From Ahaetulla prasina (taxonomy: Eukaryota > Chordata > Lepidosauria > Squamata > Colubridae): DNA of 64,000 nt. Positions 21,448 to 32,147 of the stretch are shown here, piece after piece (the first letter of the stretch is position 1; each line of letters starts with the position of its first letter). Location: assembly GCF_028640845.1 (NCBI RefSeq), contig NC_080540.1, positions 215,681,300 to 215,745,299 of the forward strand, given 5' to 3'. Both the position numbers and the translations under genes were made by a program. The notes beneath the pieces are model-generated. The model had not been told where the DNA came from. It ran no database searches and saw only the letters and a program-made list of their open reading frames with translations.

Positions 21448-21464
21448 GACTTTGTCGAAACGTC
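21431..21464 (+). ncRNA. Hammerhead-like hairpin motif of Penelope terminal repeat
   Basis: CTGAAGA at 21431-21437, one extra base, GACAAA (21439-21444), a 6-nt loop, TTTGTC (21451-21456), then GAAAC and GTC. The 6-bp stem is perfect. Other copies here keep the fold with different stem bases (GATGAG/CTCGTC; GCTTCT/AGAAGT). Penelope elements are reported to carry hammerhead ribozymes with CUGANGA and GAAA core boxes. The extra base after CUGAAGA and a weak stem I make activity uncertain. Confidence 0.55.
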
Positions 21465-21676
21465 GCCAAGACACTCTCAACCTTACACGGAAAAGACCCG
21501 AATATGCCAAGACCTACACACACACACACACACATATATATATATTCAAACGTCACCAAGATACTCTCAACCTTACATGGGAAAAGACCCAAAATGCCAA
21601 GACAGACAGATATATATATATTCAAACGTCACCAAGATACTCTCAACCTTACATGGGAAAAGACCTGAATATGCCA

Positions 21677-21751
<75 letters not shown>

Positions 21752-21840
21752 TATATATATATTCGAAACGTCACCAAGATACTCTCAACCTTACACGGGA
21801 AAAGACCCGAATATGCCAAGACCTACACACACACACATAT
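21457..21840 (+). repeat. Four tandem Penelope 3'-end rungs separated by microsatellites
   Basis: The unit AAACGTCRCCAAGAYACTC...AAAAGACC...ATGCCAAGAC occurs at about 21457-21512, 21546-21605, 21623-21681 and 21764-21822. Each is followed by a different simple repeat (CA, CAGA/TA, long CAGA, CA), then TATATA and the next unit. Further rungs occur at 22582, 23371 and 23567. It looks like iterative expansion of one terminus. Confidence 0.85.
21679..21751. repeat. (CAGA)n microsatellite
   Basis: About 18 CAGA units, then TATATATA. Confidence 0.95.
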
Positions 21841-22128
21841 ATGGCAGTGTTTCTCAATCTCAGCCATGCTGACTGGGGAATTCTGGGAGTTGAAGTCCAC
21901 CCATCTTCAAATGGCCATAGGATGATATAGTTTATCTTATTGTTGCTTTAATGTACTGTAGTCTGCAGTCTCACTGATAATACATGTGTTCTTACACCCC
22001 CTCCCTCAGTTTTTCTGGTGCAAATAAAATATTATGGGTGTCTGAACAGAAAAAACAAGTGATCTGGCTGGACTAGCTACAAGTAAGTTTGTTGTTTGCA
22101 TGTCCTATATTTATTCTTATACTGCATT
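21838..22128. repeat. 0.29-kb direct repeat, copy 1
   Basis: Essentially identical to 23652-23946. It starts ATATATGGCAGTGTTTCTC with a worn hAT MITE end (GGGGAATTCTGGGAGTTGAAG) and runs to ATTCTTATACTGCATTTTT. Its right edge joins Penelope sequence at TTTTTGGGT, whereas copy 2 continues into single-copy DNA, so copy 2 marks the original locus. Confidence 0.92.
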
Positions 22129-22129
22129 T

Positions 22130-22632
22130 TTGGGTCTTTTCCTGTGTAAGGTTGAGAGTATCTTGGCGATGTTTTGACGAGGTCTCACTCATCATCTTCA
22201 GGCTGGTGTCTTCGGCTTCGTGCTTCTTGAGCAAAGAGTGGTTGGAGCTTCCATCTCTCTATAACTACTGGTGGGGAGGTGGGGAATGTTGCTGTGAGCG
22301 GGTTGGTTGGCTCTGTGGTTGCATCCTGATTGGTAGATGGAGTGGGTGTTTGCAGATTGGCTGGCTGTTTCATAGCATCCTGTGTGGGTGTGGTCCTGGT
22401 CTTTTGTTCCTGAGCTTTGGTGTTGTGGCCTCTGAAGTTCTTTGATGTGATGTCTTGAGCTCACAGCAACACTCCCCACCTCCCCAACAGTATTTATAGA
22501 GAAACGGCAGCTCTGACCACTGTTTGCTCGAGAAGCATGAAGCTGAATACACCAGCCTAAAGATGATGAGTGAGACCTCGTTGAAACGTCGCCAAGATAC
22601 TCTCAACCTTACACGGAAAAGACCCAAAATGC
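22130..22632. mobile_element. Penelope head-to-head terminal unit A
   Basis: 22130-22310 is the minus-oriented terminal repeat (hairpin motif at 22168-22201) and 22455-22632 the plus-oriented one (hairpin 22557-22590), about 145 bp apart. The unit is almost identical to 22916-23420, which differs by a few substitutions (for example CATAGCATCC against CGTAGCATCC). No RT or endonuclease survives. Confidence 0.82.
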
Positions 22633-22639
22633 CAAGACA

Positions 22640-22642
22640 GAC

Positions 22643-22716
<74 letters not shown>

Positions 22717-22736
22717 TTATATATATATATATCTGA
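22640..22736. repeat. (TA)n microsatellite
   Basis: About 70 bp of uninterrupted TA followed by CTTTATATATATATATATCTG. Confidence 0.95.
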
Positions 22737-22810
22737 GATTTTCACAGGTGTTTGTATGTAGTCTTTGGTTATTCAGGTTTTCTCCCGCGTAAAATTGGAA
22801 GTGTCTTGGC

Positions 22811-22860
<50 letters not shown>

Positions 22861-22915
22861 AGGTCTTTATACATTTGTAGGTTTTCATGGGTATAGGTAT
22901 GTAGGTCTTGGCATT
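22733..22915 (-). mobile_element. Penelope leader fragment with simple repeats
   Basis: 22733-22808 repeats 18724-18800. It is followed by (TA)n at 22810-22826, (GT)n at 22827-22852, and the segment TAGGTCTTTATACATTTG to GCATTTTTGGGTC, which reads into unit B. Likely another piece of the same terminal array. Confidence 0.65.
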
Positions 22916-23420
22916 TTTGGGTCTTTTCCTGTGTAAGGTTGAGAGTATCTTGGCGATGTTTTGACGAGGTCTCACTCATCATCTTCAGGCTGGTGTCTTC
23001 GGCTTCGTGCTTCTTGAGCAAAGAGTGGTTGGAGCTTCCATCTCTCTATAACTACTGGTGGGGAGGTGGGGAATGTTGCTGTGAGCGGGTTGGTTGGCTC
23101 TGTGGTTGCATCCTGATTGGTAGATGGAGTGGGTGTTTGCAGATTGGCTGGCTGTTTCGTAGCATCCTGTGTGGGTGTGGTCCTGGTCTTTTGTTCCTGA
23201 GCTTTGGTGTTGTGGCCTCTGAAGTTCTTTGATGTGATGTCTTGAGCTCACAGCAACACTCCCCACCTCCCCAACAGTATTTATAGAGAGATGGCAGCTC
23301 TGACCACTGTTTGCTCGAGAAGCATGAAGCCGAATACACCAGCCTAAAGATGATGAGTGAGACCTCGTTGAAACGTCGCCAAGATACTCTCAACCTTACA
23401 TGGGAAAAGACCCAAAAATG
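22916..23420. mobile_element. Penelope head-to-head terminal unit B
   Basis: Tandem copy of unit A (offset about 784 bp). The minus-oriented motif is at about 22952-22987 and the plus-oriented motif at 23344-23378. It ends with the rung ACATGGGAAAAGACCC and a CAGA microsatellite. Confidence 0.82.
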
Positions 23421-23423
23421 CCA

Positions 23424-23564
<141 letters not shown>

Positions 23565-23618
23565 GGTCACCAAGATACTCTCAACCTTACACGCGAAAAG
23601 ACCCGAATATGCCAAGAC

Positions 23619-23652
<34 letters not shown>
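23565..23652. repeat. Penelope 3'-end rung and (CA)n
   Basis: GTCACCAAGATACTCTCAAC to ATGCCAAGACCT, followed by about 17 CA dinucleotides and TATATA. Confidence 0.85.
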
Positions 23653-23660
<8 letters not shown>

Positions 23661-23946
23661 GGCAGTGTTTCTCAATCTCAGCCATGCTGACTGGGGAATT
23701 CTGGGAGTTGAAGTCCACCCATCTTCAAATGGCCATAGGATGATATAGTTTATCTTATTGTTGCTTTAATGTACTGTAGTCTGCAGTCTCACTGATAATA
23801 CATGTGTTCTTACACCCCCTCCCTCAGTTTTTCTGGTGCAAATAAAATATTATGGGTGTCTGAACAGAAAAAACAAGTGATCTGGCTGGACTAGCTACAA
23901 GTAAGTTTGTTGTTTGCATGTCCTATATTTATTCTTATACTGCATT
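23652..23946. repeat. 0.29-kb direct repeat, copy 2
   Basis: See 21838-22128. This copy passes on the right into single-copy AT-rich DNA. Confidence 0.92.
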
Positions 23947-26409
23947 TTTTGGGTTAATTGGGTTAATGAAATTTTTTTTGTGTGAAATTAACCCAATTAA
24001 TTTTATTTAAATGTTAATTAAATTAATAAAAATGTGACCAAGGATTGCCTGAAGTTGGCCAGATAAATCTATTATCAACAGTAATTTTGATTTCTATTAC
24101 CTTAAAGTTTAAATTTCCTTCCAAATAAAATGATTATTTGAAGGATGGTAGATTACGTTGCTATTGCTGTTATTTATATCCACTAGAATTGGATTAGAAT
24201 TTTTGGAAAAAGTACCTGGATCTAATTGTTTTCTCAGTGAGCAAAATTGCACAATTTTGTACTTATCTTTGTATTGGTATCTTGGTATTTGTAATCACTT
24301 ATTTTTTTAAAAAAACAAAAAACTGTAATGTAACTAATTGCTGATAACTGGGACTGCAATATCGTAGAGAAGAAAATGTAATTATTTTGTCCTCATACCA
24401 CAGTTACCTTGTGAAAAGATTTTTGTTCGGTTCAAGTGTTTATTGAGAAGAAATCGCCATTGGTGTTCAATAACTGGGTTTGTAGAACATGCTTATCCAC
24501 GGTTAACCATAGCTGTTTCAAGTAACCTGTTTTTCTAATTTTGGACAACACTTTGAACTCTAGCTTTGTCTGGCTGGTCCTAATACGCTAGGCTAAATGC
24601 AGCTGGCTAATTGGTGGTTCGGTATGTCATATTCGTCATAAGAATATAGGCACTTTCAGGCTCATAGAATCAGAACCGTTCATTAGGCTGCAGGATAGAA
24701 GATTTATTCAAACCTATGCACAAGAATCTAGTCAACTAAAGTTCGACACTAAATTGGCACCAGTTAAGGCTTAATGGAATCCAGGAAGGATTGGATTTGG
24801 ACCGTTTAAGGGAACGTAACGACTCTAAACTAATGATGCGCTTAACTCTGCCTCCAGCTCTGCCTGTTCTTCTCCTACAGGCATAGTAACATCTCGTTTG
24901 ACTCTAAGATTCAATGCTACACTTGATAGGGAGGAAAAGGAGAGAAGGAAAACAGAGAGGATAATCTGTTTTATCCCCTGTAGTCATGTTTTATTACTCT
25001 TTCCCCCCACCCCCGCATCCCAGAGTAAAGCATTGCAAAGCCAAGGAAGTGTCCTAGGGTGATACTCCTGGTTCTTAATCCTCTTTTACCTCCTATCAGT
25101 ATAAATTTGATTCTTGCCTTTGAAAGGTATTTTTACCTAGAGAAGGCCTGATTAAAATGAGTGGTTTCAACTTAATCCTATTACCCTAAATGTTTTACAT
25201 CATAATGGCCATTTGTATTGTTTGTATATCAGTTGTGTTCCAGTGTGCATATCTTCATAGATTTCATTGTGGATAGCGAGTTACCAGTTTTGTGGGGGGG
25301 ATTAGTGGAAATGTGACCATTAATACTTGTTCAAATTCTTTATTACTGCATGTTAGAGCCTATCGGGCAATATATGGTAAAATCTACAAAAATCAAAGAA
25401 TAACATTTTCTGATATTTGGGGGAACATGATTTGATTCTATGGGCACAACACAGAGTTAAAGGTTTCAAAATTAGACCTGAATCCAAATCCAAATCAGAT
25501 AGATCTTTTTCTTGCTGACATACCTTGCCAATTTGGTATTTTTCCTCGTTGATGTTGATTTATTTCATAAAATCACATGTCAAAACATGCAAGTTAATCT
25601 CCAAGCTGCAATGGAGAATTAATTTTAACATCAGAAAATCCCTCTGTATTTCAACTTAGTCATGTATTTGAAATAATATTTTCTCTAATCGTTTGGTATG
25701 GCTTTTCCTAAAAATATGCAGAGAGCAGCAATGGATACAGACATTTCAATACTTCACATTGATGGAAATCTTTTAATGTTGTTCTCCAAAAATATTGTAA
25801 ATATATTTTTCAGGAAGCTTGTAACAAGTCGTATTTGAAACTAGGACAATTTATCTTAGTGTCTGTAAGTATGGATTTTCATCCAAATTTGGAACTATGT
25901 ATGTGGTTAGACTCGTTACTGGAAAACTGACCTGAGTTCCCACTTATGTATTTATCTTTATTGGCACTGATGTTATTTTAATGAAATTAGCAGTGCATTC
26001 CTATCCTTCACACCAAGGTAATTTCTTTCATCTTTATAACACCGTAAATTTTGTCCTGAATACAAATAACATTACAGAGAAAGTAATTTTTACCTTTACT
26101 TTTCAGTAAATACCCGTTTGAATGTACTGCATTTGTTCCTGTGGATAGGTAATTAAGTGTCCAGTTTTGACCCCTTGTCTGGCACTTAAAACCAATCCAA
26201 ACTTTATGAAAATTGTATTAAAGGATGGTTTTGTGAACACTGCTTTGGGCAATTGTTGTCATACTAGATTTAAAACCATCATCTCCATCAAAACCCCCGA
26301 GATGTTCTCTATCAGATGCTTCTTCTCCTCTCTCTGAACTGGCTTTCTTAATTTTGCAGCAGGAGCACAGAAGCGGTCAAAGAAAAGTCACTTTGGTTGA
26401 AGTCTGCTT
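23947..26409. other. 2.4 kb of single-copy sequence, no repeat recognised
   Basis: No gene or repeat family found. A small hairpin (GGGTTAATTGGGTTAATG against ATTAACCCAATTAA, 23954-24002) and runs of A/T occur. No ORF above chance length. The longest repeat-free interval of the window. Confidence 0.5.
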
Positions 26410-26750
26410 CTTGTTAAATGGGTCTGGGAGGTGCGACGGGTACTAAAAAGTCCCAAACAAATCACATAAATTACCATGTAACCTTTGTTGTGGCTGGGAA
26501 CAACTTTCTGTCTGCCCATTTTTGTATGTTGGTGACCTTCCCAGCATGGCTGACTTCCTGTCCTTTTGCAGCGGCCTTCGCAGCAGGGCTGACTTCCTGT
26601 CCATTCCCCACAGCTTTGCCCCTCTTCCTATAACAGCACACTAAATACTAAACAAAGACTGAGTACTGGGACAACATTTTCCTGCCAAAATGCATCAAGT
26701 ATCAAATTTGTCGAGTTTTGAAGCAGTCGAGTATCGAGGTACCACTGTAG
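26410..26750. mobile_element. Probable DNA-transposon fragment (one end visible)
   Basis: The right edge TCGAGTATCGAGGTACCACTG (26729-26749) is the style of terminus seen on reptilian MITEs beginning CAGTGGTACCTCG. An internal repeat GCTGACTTCCTGTCC occurs twice (26548 and 26589). I cannot find the opposite terminus or a TSD. Confidence 0.4.
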
Positions 26751-26808
26751 TAAGTATGCAATATGAATGTGTTTTCCACATGACCTTTGACCCCATTGCA
26801 TTTATCAA

Positions 26809-27246
26809 GTGCCCATTGATTGCAAAGAGCTGATTGTATCCTATTGCAATCCTCATGCTTTCTCCCAACTTGCTCATCATATTTCTTTGGGCAACCGTGT
26901 ATTTGTGTCTTTTTTAATATGTGGAAACATTCAAAACATGTTGTCATTTCACTTGATTCGGGCCAAAAAGCCTCATCGTCTGATGGTAAAGAGTTTTGCT
27001 TCTTCCTTCACTGCGGAACTGAAGTTCTTGCCACTCATTCGTGAACTGGCAGCAAACAATGCTGTTGTGAGGATTCTTGTTCCATTGCCAATATCTGTAC
27101 AGTCTTTATTGATTCTGTTGATTGCCAGTCACTTGACTATCCTCCAAGACAATAGATGTCAACGTTTGACAGATTTTATACATCATGAATCAGATCTTGG
27201 ACAGTATCCAAATAAGGGAGAAAATACTGCATTTATACTGATATAA
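26809..27246 (+). other. Unassigned 145-codon open frame
   Basis: An open frame in otherwise single-copy sequence with no motif I recognise, no splice-site pattern I can defend and a hydrophobic stretch around residues 105-135. It is longer than most chance ORFs here, but the composition does not argue for coding. Listed so it can be checked; I would not annotate it as a gene. Confidence 0.15.
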
Positions 27247-27473
27247 AGATGGTGTAAACACATCTCACTTTGGGGTTGAGGATATGGCAGATAAAAGAAA
27301 ATGCCAGGGCATGTTTGTGCTATGATTAGGTGCAGGTAGAGAAAGAAGGCAGTTCTAAGGAGACTCTGAACTAGAGTCCAAATCTGAACTAGTAACTATT
27401 CAAACTCCAGGATGGAACTGAGCTAAATACATTCATTTTTCTGTCTCATGTAGCACTAGTCAGCCTTTTAGAT

Positions 27474-27718
27474 CAGGGGTCCCCAACCTCTGGGCCACAG
27501 TGAGGTGTTTACAACTGGGCCATGGAAATGGTGGGTGAGCGCTTCCCCACTTGTGCGAACAGTGGCCAAGTGCATGCATGCATACTCCATTTGTATGAGT
27601 GGCAGGTGTGCATGCACACCACTTGTGCAAATGGAGCTGTGTGCACTTGCTGGCTGCTTGTGTGGAATCATCCCCTCTCTCCCCTCCTCCATTGGTCTGC
27701 AAAGTTTAGGGAACTCTG
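27474..27718. mobile_element. hAT-like MITE beginning CAGGGGTCCCCAACC
   Basis: Left end CAGGGGTCCCCAACCTCTGG, right end AAAGTTTAGGGAACTCTG, a weak inverted match. Flanks TTTTAGAT and CATTAGAC match at 5 of 8, as expected for an old hAT insertion. GC- and CpG-containing centre. Confidence 0.6.
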
Positions 27719-27776
27719 CATTAGACAGAAAGATACTTTGGCCAACAGACTTGAACCAATCATACTTGCTGTGTTT

Positions 27777-27942
27777 CAGTGGTGGGTTTCTACTGGTTCA
27801 GGAGAACTGGTAGTAGTGGTGGCAGGAGGCTCTGCCTACCCACCTGGACGTCATCATGGATGCTCTGCACATGTGCAGAAGCACTGCCTACGCACGCTCA
27901 CAGTTCCGAACCAGTAGCGAAGGTAAGTGAAACCCACTACTG
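27777..27942. mobile_element. Nonautonomous hAT element (166 bp)
   Basis: CAGTGGTGGGTTTCTACTGG at the left and GTGAAACCCACTACTG at the right give a long terminal inverted repeat. The 8-bp duplication CTGTGTTT is perfect (27769-27776, 27943-27950). Confidence 0.93.
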
Positions 27943-27991
27943 CTGTGTTTCTGATTATTGCCCAGGGCAATTGTTTCACCGCAGGCACCAG

Positions 27992-28392
27992 ACAGTAATT
28001 CTCAACTTAGGACCACAATTGGGAGCAAAAATTGCTAAACCAGATGCTTGTTAAGTGACTCACAACTGATTTTACAACCTTTTTTGCCATGGATTTTTAG
28101 ACAAATCCCTGCAGTTGTTGAGTGAATCATCACAGCCATTAAGCGAATCCAGTTTTCTCCGTTGACCTTGCTTGTTGAAAGCCAACTGGGAAAGTCACAA
28201 ATGATGATCACATGACCCTCCAGGATGTGGCAAAGTTGTAAATACATGCTGGTTGCTAAAAGAATTTCGATCACGTGACCACAGGGAGGCTATAATGGTT
28301 GTAAGAGCAAGGGCTGGTTATAAGTTACTTTGTGTAGTTCCACTGTAACTTTGAATGGTCGCTAAGAAGGTTGTATGTCGAGGACTACCTGT
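27992..28392. mobile_element. MITE of the TAGTCCTCGACTTA family, inverted relative to 14054
   Basis: Reads from the ACCACAATTGGGAGCAAAA arm to the GGTCGCTAAGAAGGTTGTATG arm and ends CGAGGACTACCTG. The left terminus is worn (TAATTCTCAACTTAGGACC). Shares GATCACATGACCCTCCAGG and AGCGAATCCAGTTTTCTCC with the other copies. Confidence 0.72.
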
Positions 28393-29715
28393 AGTCACCT
28401 TACAATGCATCATATTCAAGTCACTGGTTACTTACAGAATGAGTACAGTAATATCTTTGTTATCACTGGGGGGAGTGGATATGCTTGTGAAGCTGTGGCT
28501 CTGCCAACATCTGTAGTGACATATCTTCATGGTCCACCTTATTCTCATGCGTTATTTTGCTACTGTGGCAAAGAGAAATTTCAGGAGAAGATTTTTTTTT
28601 AATGGGGAAGAGTGGGCCTGTCTCATTTTGTACTCTGGTCCTTCTATACCCTATATCTCACATGAAGTTCAAGAACTGAGTGTTAATAAAATGTGCTCTG
28701 AGGTAAAAACGAATATGACTCTGTTCAATTATCTTTTTGTCTCATTTTGAGTGTGATATTATTACATGTTATTACCGGATTCCAAGATGATGATCATCTT
28801 GCATTTCAATTTGCAAGAAAACAGTCTTTAAATATTCCGAGATAGCACCTGAGCAGCTTTTCAACTCGTTACAAATATTGGCAAATACCACAAACCTTTT
28901 TCACTGGAAAGTTGGTTATCTGAAATGCCCAGGGATCTGTCTTGCATTCATTATCTGTCATAGAGGCCTGAGTTCAAACAGCACATTTGTCCAAATATTT
29001 GGGAATTTCTGCTTTAGTCATGAACTTTATATTTTAAAATTACCGACAATATCTCATGCTGAGAAGCTAAAACAGATTGCTGTAACAGATTTTTTTTAAA
29101 CGTTGCTCTTTTTTGGTTGAACCCCAAGTTCTCTGAAATTTGCACTTGGATTTTCCTTGCAAGTTGTTTTTCTTTCCGTTCTCCTTGAGCGTATTTCCTT
29201 ATACCATGACTGCTAGGTTTTATGTGACAACTTCCTTTGAGTTTGATAAACTTATTTTTATGGCCTGTCAGGAGCTGCAGAATAGGACAGTTGTCAAGTA
29301 AGGCCACAATATTTATGTTTGGCTTCTCAGACTACATGCTGTACATGTGTAAGTGGCTGTCAGATTATTGCTTTTTTTTTTTTTTGGCAATACTCAAGAA
29401 GATTCAACTTGCGCAGTTCCAGGACAAAAGATTCAGTCACAAAGGAACTCTTGTAACATATAAAAAGAAATGAAAGCTAACATGTTATATTAGCTAATGT
29501 AAAAAAAAAAACCCAGACAAGGTGAGAAGTAAAGTGTTATGTGGATCATAGCTTCCAAGTCTAAGGAAGCAGTTCTAAAAGATGGGCCTTTTTTCCTCAG
29601 AGGTTATGTGGAACTATTGATGTATGGAGGATGACAGCAGATAATCTATCCAATATGATGTTCCCTCTACACTGTATCTATCTGTGTTGTTTCCACTTCA
29701 CAATTTTAGTTACAA
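28393..29715. other. Single-copy sequence, no gene recognised
   Basis: Short ORFs (at most 97 codons) without motifs. Nothing supported. Confidence 0.4.
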
Positions 29716-30193
29716 GTAGTCCTCGGCTTATAACAGTTTGTTTAGTGCAGGGGTCTCCAACCTTTGAGTGTGTAATTCTGGCTGAGGAATTCTGGGAGTT
29801 GAAGTCCACAAGTCTTAAAGTTGCCAAGGTTGGAGACCCCTGGTTTAGTGACCTTTCAAAGTTACAATGGCATTGAAAAAAATGACTTACAATCGTTTTT
29901 CACAGTTATGACCTTTGAAGGATCCCCATGATCATGTGATCAAAATTCAGAGGCTTGGGAACTGGCCCATACTTATGACGGTTGCCATGTCCCAAGGTCA
30001 GGTGATCACATTCTGCGACCTTCTGACAAGCAAAGTCAGTGGAGAAACCAGATTCACTTAACAACCGGGCTGCAAACTTATCAACTACAGTGATTCACTT
30101 AACAGCTGAGGCAAGAAAGGTTGTCAAATGGGGCAAAACTCACTTAACAAATGTCTCATTTGGGGCACAGTTATGGTCGTAAGTCGAGGACTA
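29716..30193. mobile_element. MITE of the TAGTCCTCGACTTA family, interrupted by a hAT MITE
   Basis: Ends TAGTCCTCGGCTTATAAC and (right) GTCGTAAGTCGAGGACTA. Same orientation as 14054. The hAT MITE at 29748-29842 is inserted 32 bp inside, so this element is the older of the two. Uninterrupted length would be about 375 bp. Confidence 0.8.
29748..29842. mobile_element. 95-bp hAT MITE with perfect TSD
   Basis: CAGGGGTCTCCAACCTT at the left and its exact reverse complement at the right form a 17-bp terminal inverted repeat. GTTTAGTG is duplicated perfectly (29740-29747 and 29843-29850). The body contains CTGAGGAATTCTGGGAGTTG and AAGTCCACAAGTCTTAAAG. Relatives: 54048, 54773, 61929, 62249. Confidence 0.96.
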
Positions 30194-30684
30194 CCTGCAT
30201 TTCTATTGCTAGTTCCAACTAAACCTAAATTTTTGGTACAAAGCTGATCTGCATTACAGTGATCAAAATTCTCTGATCTACAACCTTCCTTCTGTGTTTT
30301 GTAAACTACTAGAGATTTACTGTCCATTGGTTTTTTTTATAATAATGAATCTTGCCATTCTCAAAATTCAACCTGAGTGGGTTTGTAAGCCATATCTCAA
30401 AATCTGATCTGAGTAGGTTTGCATATTGCATAAGCATTATAAGCACTATAAGTTTATTTTCATACTTAGTGTGTTCTGTCACTCCATCCACTGTTTTGTA
30501 AACCATGGTTTATGGCTTAAGAACCAGGCCACTACAGCTTGATCACCAAAACTAGTTGGCTTAAGAAAAATGTTCAATTTTAGTTGCTGTGATTCATACC
30601 CAAGATACCTAAAAGAATGCTCCATTAAATGAAATAGATCTTACGTCTGAGAAATCATGCAAAGGGTGGCCCCAAAGATATTTT
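30194..30684. other. Single-copy sequence, no gene recognised
   Basis: Nothing supported. Confidence 0.4.
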
Positions 30685-30840
30685 TTTCAAAAGGCAACTG
30701 GACATTCTTGGTTTTCTTTTCTTTTTTTTTGAATTTTTTTTAAAAAAAATGGTTCGCTTCTCATCCAAGAAGTTTCTTCAGTTGTTCTTCAGAACTGAAG
30801 AAGCTTCTTGGATGAGAAGTGAAATGTTTTCAAAGAAAAA
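30685..30840. mobile_element. Second Penelope-type family, inverted terminal pair
   Basis: Minus arm 30751-30780 and plus arm 30795-30827 carry CTGAAGAAGCTTCTTGG then ATGAGAAG and GAAAT/GAAC, the same architecture as the 21431 motif with other stem bases (GCTTCT/AGAAGT). The left flank CAAAAGGCAACTGGACATTC with TTGGTTTTCTT is typical of the same terminus. No coding sequence. Confidence 0.65.
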
Positions 30841-30855
30841 ACCCCCCGAAGAAAG

Positions 30856-31661
30856 CAGTGGTGGGATCCTCCCAGTTTAACAACCAATTTGGTGATCGCA
30901 CACTTTGCGCGCGCATGCACAGTTTGAAGAAATCTTCACTTCCTGGCTTCTTCGGAGAAGTAACAAGTGTCGTGTCCCACTCCTCTTCTGACGGCCGGGT
31001 CTGGGAAGTCTGTATCAAGCGTGGCCACGAAGCCTCTGCAGCTTTGCCAAATTCCTGTCAGAGTTCTCAGGGCAGGCAGGAATCCAAGGTGTGACTTCAG
31101 CAACCAGATGAAACTTTGCCTGATTCAAGGAATGCCAAAAAGCAGATCCTTTATATAGGCCATGGGGTGTGGCTCCATGACTCGGCACTTATCCAGGCCT
31201 GCCCCTCCCTTCCTTTTGCTGACGTCGCCTCTCCATTCTCCGGAAGTGGGGATCTGTCCACTGTATTTTTTCGTCCTCCTGCTCAGCTGCCGGCAATTCT
31301 AGCTCGTGGCTGGCTTCGTGCTCACACGCTGTAGGGAGGTTTATTTGCTCAGTCTGTCCGGGCATGGTGCCAGGGCTGGGGGCTGGAGGCATGCCAGGCC
31401 ATTCTTCTTCACTATCAGTCTCTGGCTCAGATAGCAGGAGATGGGAGGGGCCTGGCTGAGGAGAGGAGGGCGGGCGAGGCACAACACACAGCTGATTCGC
31501 GCAGCAATCTGCTCTACCGCGTGAATCGGCTGAGAAGATAAAGGTAGGAAAATAGCTTGGGTGGGCGGATGGGTCCGTCTGATCGTTGGGGCGAATCGGT
31601 TCTCTCCCAGCTGATCACCAGAGCTACTGGTTCGCCTGAACTGGTAGAATTCCCTCCCTGC
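30856..31661. mobile_element. hAT element interrupted by a solo LTR
   Basis: Begins CAGTGGTGGGATCC, ends TGGTAGAATTCCCTCCCTG, with flanks GAAGAAAG (30848-30855) and CAAGAAAG (31662-31669), 7 of 8. Without the LTR (30968-31486) it is about 290 bp. GAACTGGTAG and GCGAATCGGTTC motifs match the hAT at 46195. Confidence 0.85.
30968..31486 (-). mobile_element. Solo LTR, subfamily 2 (about 519 bp)
   Basis: Minus strand: begins TGTTGTGCCTCGCC, ends GGGACACGACA, with TATATAAAG at 31149-31157. Related to subfamily 1 through GGCAGGCCT, GAGTCATGGAGCCACACCCC and the U3 ORF ending in W-x-DP-x-F-x-R-x-ER. No clear 5-bp TSD is visible, so the edges may be off by a few bases. The ORF runs from 31482 to 31189 (97 codons). 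Confidence 0.85.
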
Positions 31662-31669
31662 AAGAAAGT

Positions 31670-32147
31670 CCAGGTGCATTTTGGAAAAAACACCTTTGGG
31701 ACAACCATGGCCTGGATGATTGAGAATCTCTATAAACAGGTATAGTATTGCGCTTTAAGATGAGAACACAAGCCAGGGATTATTCTGTTGTACCCATGAT
31801 GATGCAGTGGGAACTCAGACCACCTGTGCTGTTCATATCAATTACGTTAGAGTTTGTGTGTAATTCATAGGTATGTAAAAAAACTCAGCAGGGGCCTAAT
31901 AAACCTGCTTTTGTTGCTGCCAGGGAAAATAATAGCGTATTACATTCAGGCTCCCAAGCTCTACCCATATTATAGTGCTGAAGTTCCATTTGTAATTATC
32001 TTCAAGCTCAAAATTTCTCATAGATTAATGAATATTTAAGGGTGGGGCAAAATCTCTGTCAAATGAGAGTGTTGATTAAAATCTTAACTGGATGTGGTGC
32101 AAAGCAATTAAGTTCTATGTGTATGCGGGACGGCAGAGGGGTTTATT
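31670..32147. other. Single-copy sequence, no gene recognised
   Basis: Nothing supported. Confidence 0.4.

Noticed and set aside
21457..21840. CRISPR-like array (repeat units with differing spacers)
   Set aside because: Units are Penelope 3' ends, the spacers are microsatellites, and the genome is vertebrate.
22524..22745. ORFs of alternating Ile-Tyr residues on both strands (also 23052-23690)
   Set aside because: Translations of TA microsatellites and Penelope terminal repeats, not proteins.
26410..26750. Promoter-like CpG region
   Set aside because: The edge looks like a MITE terminus and CpG density is not high.
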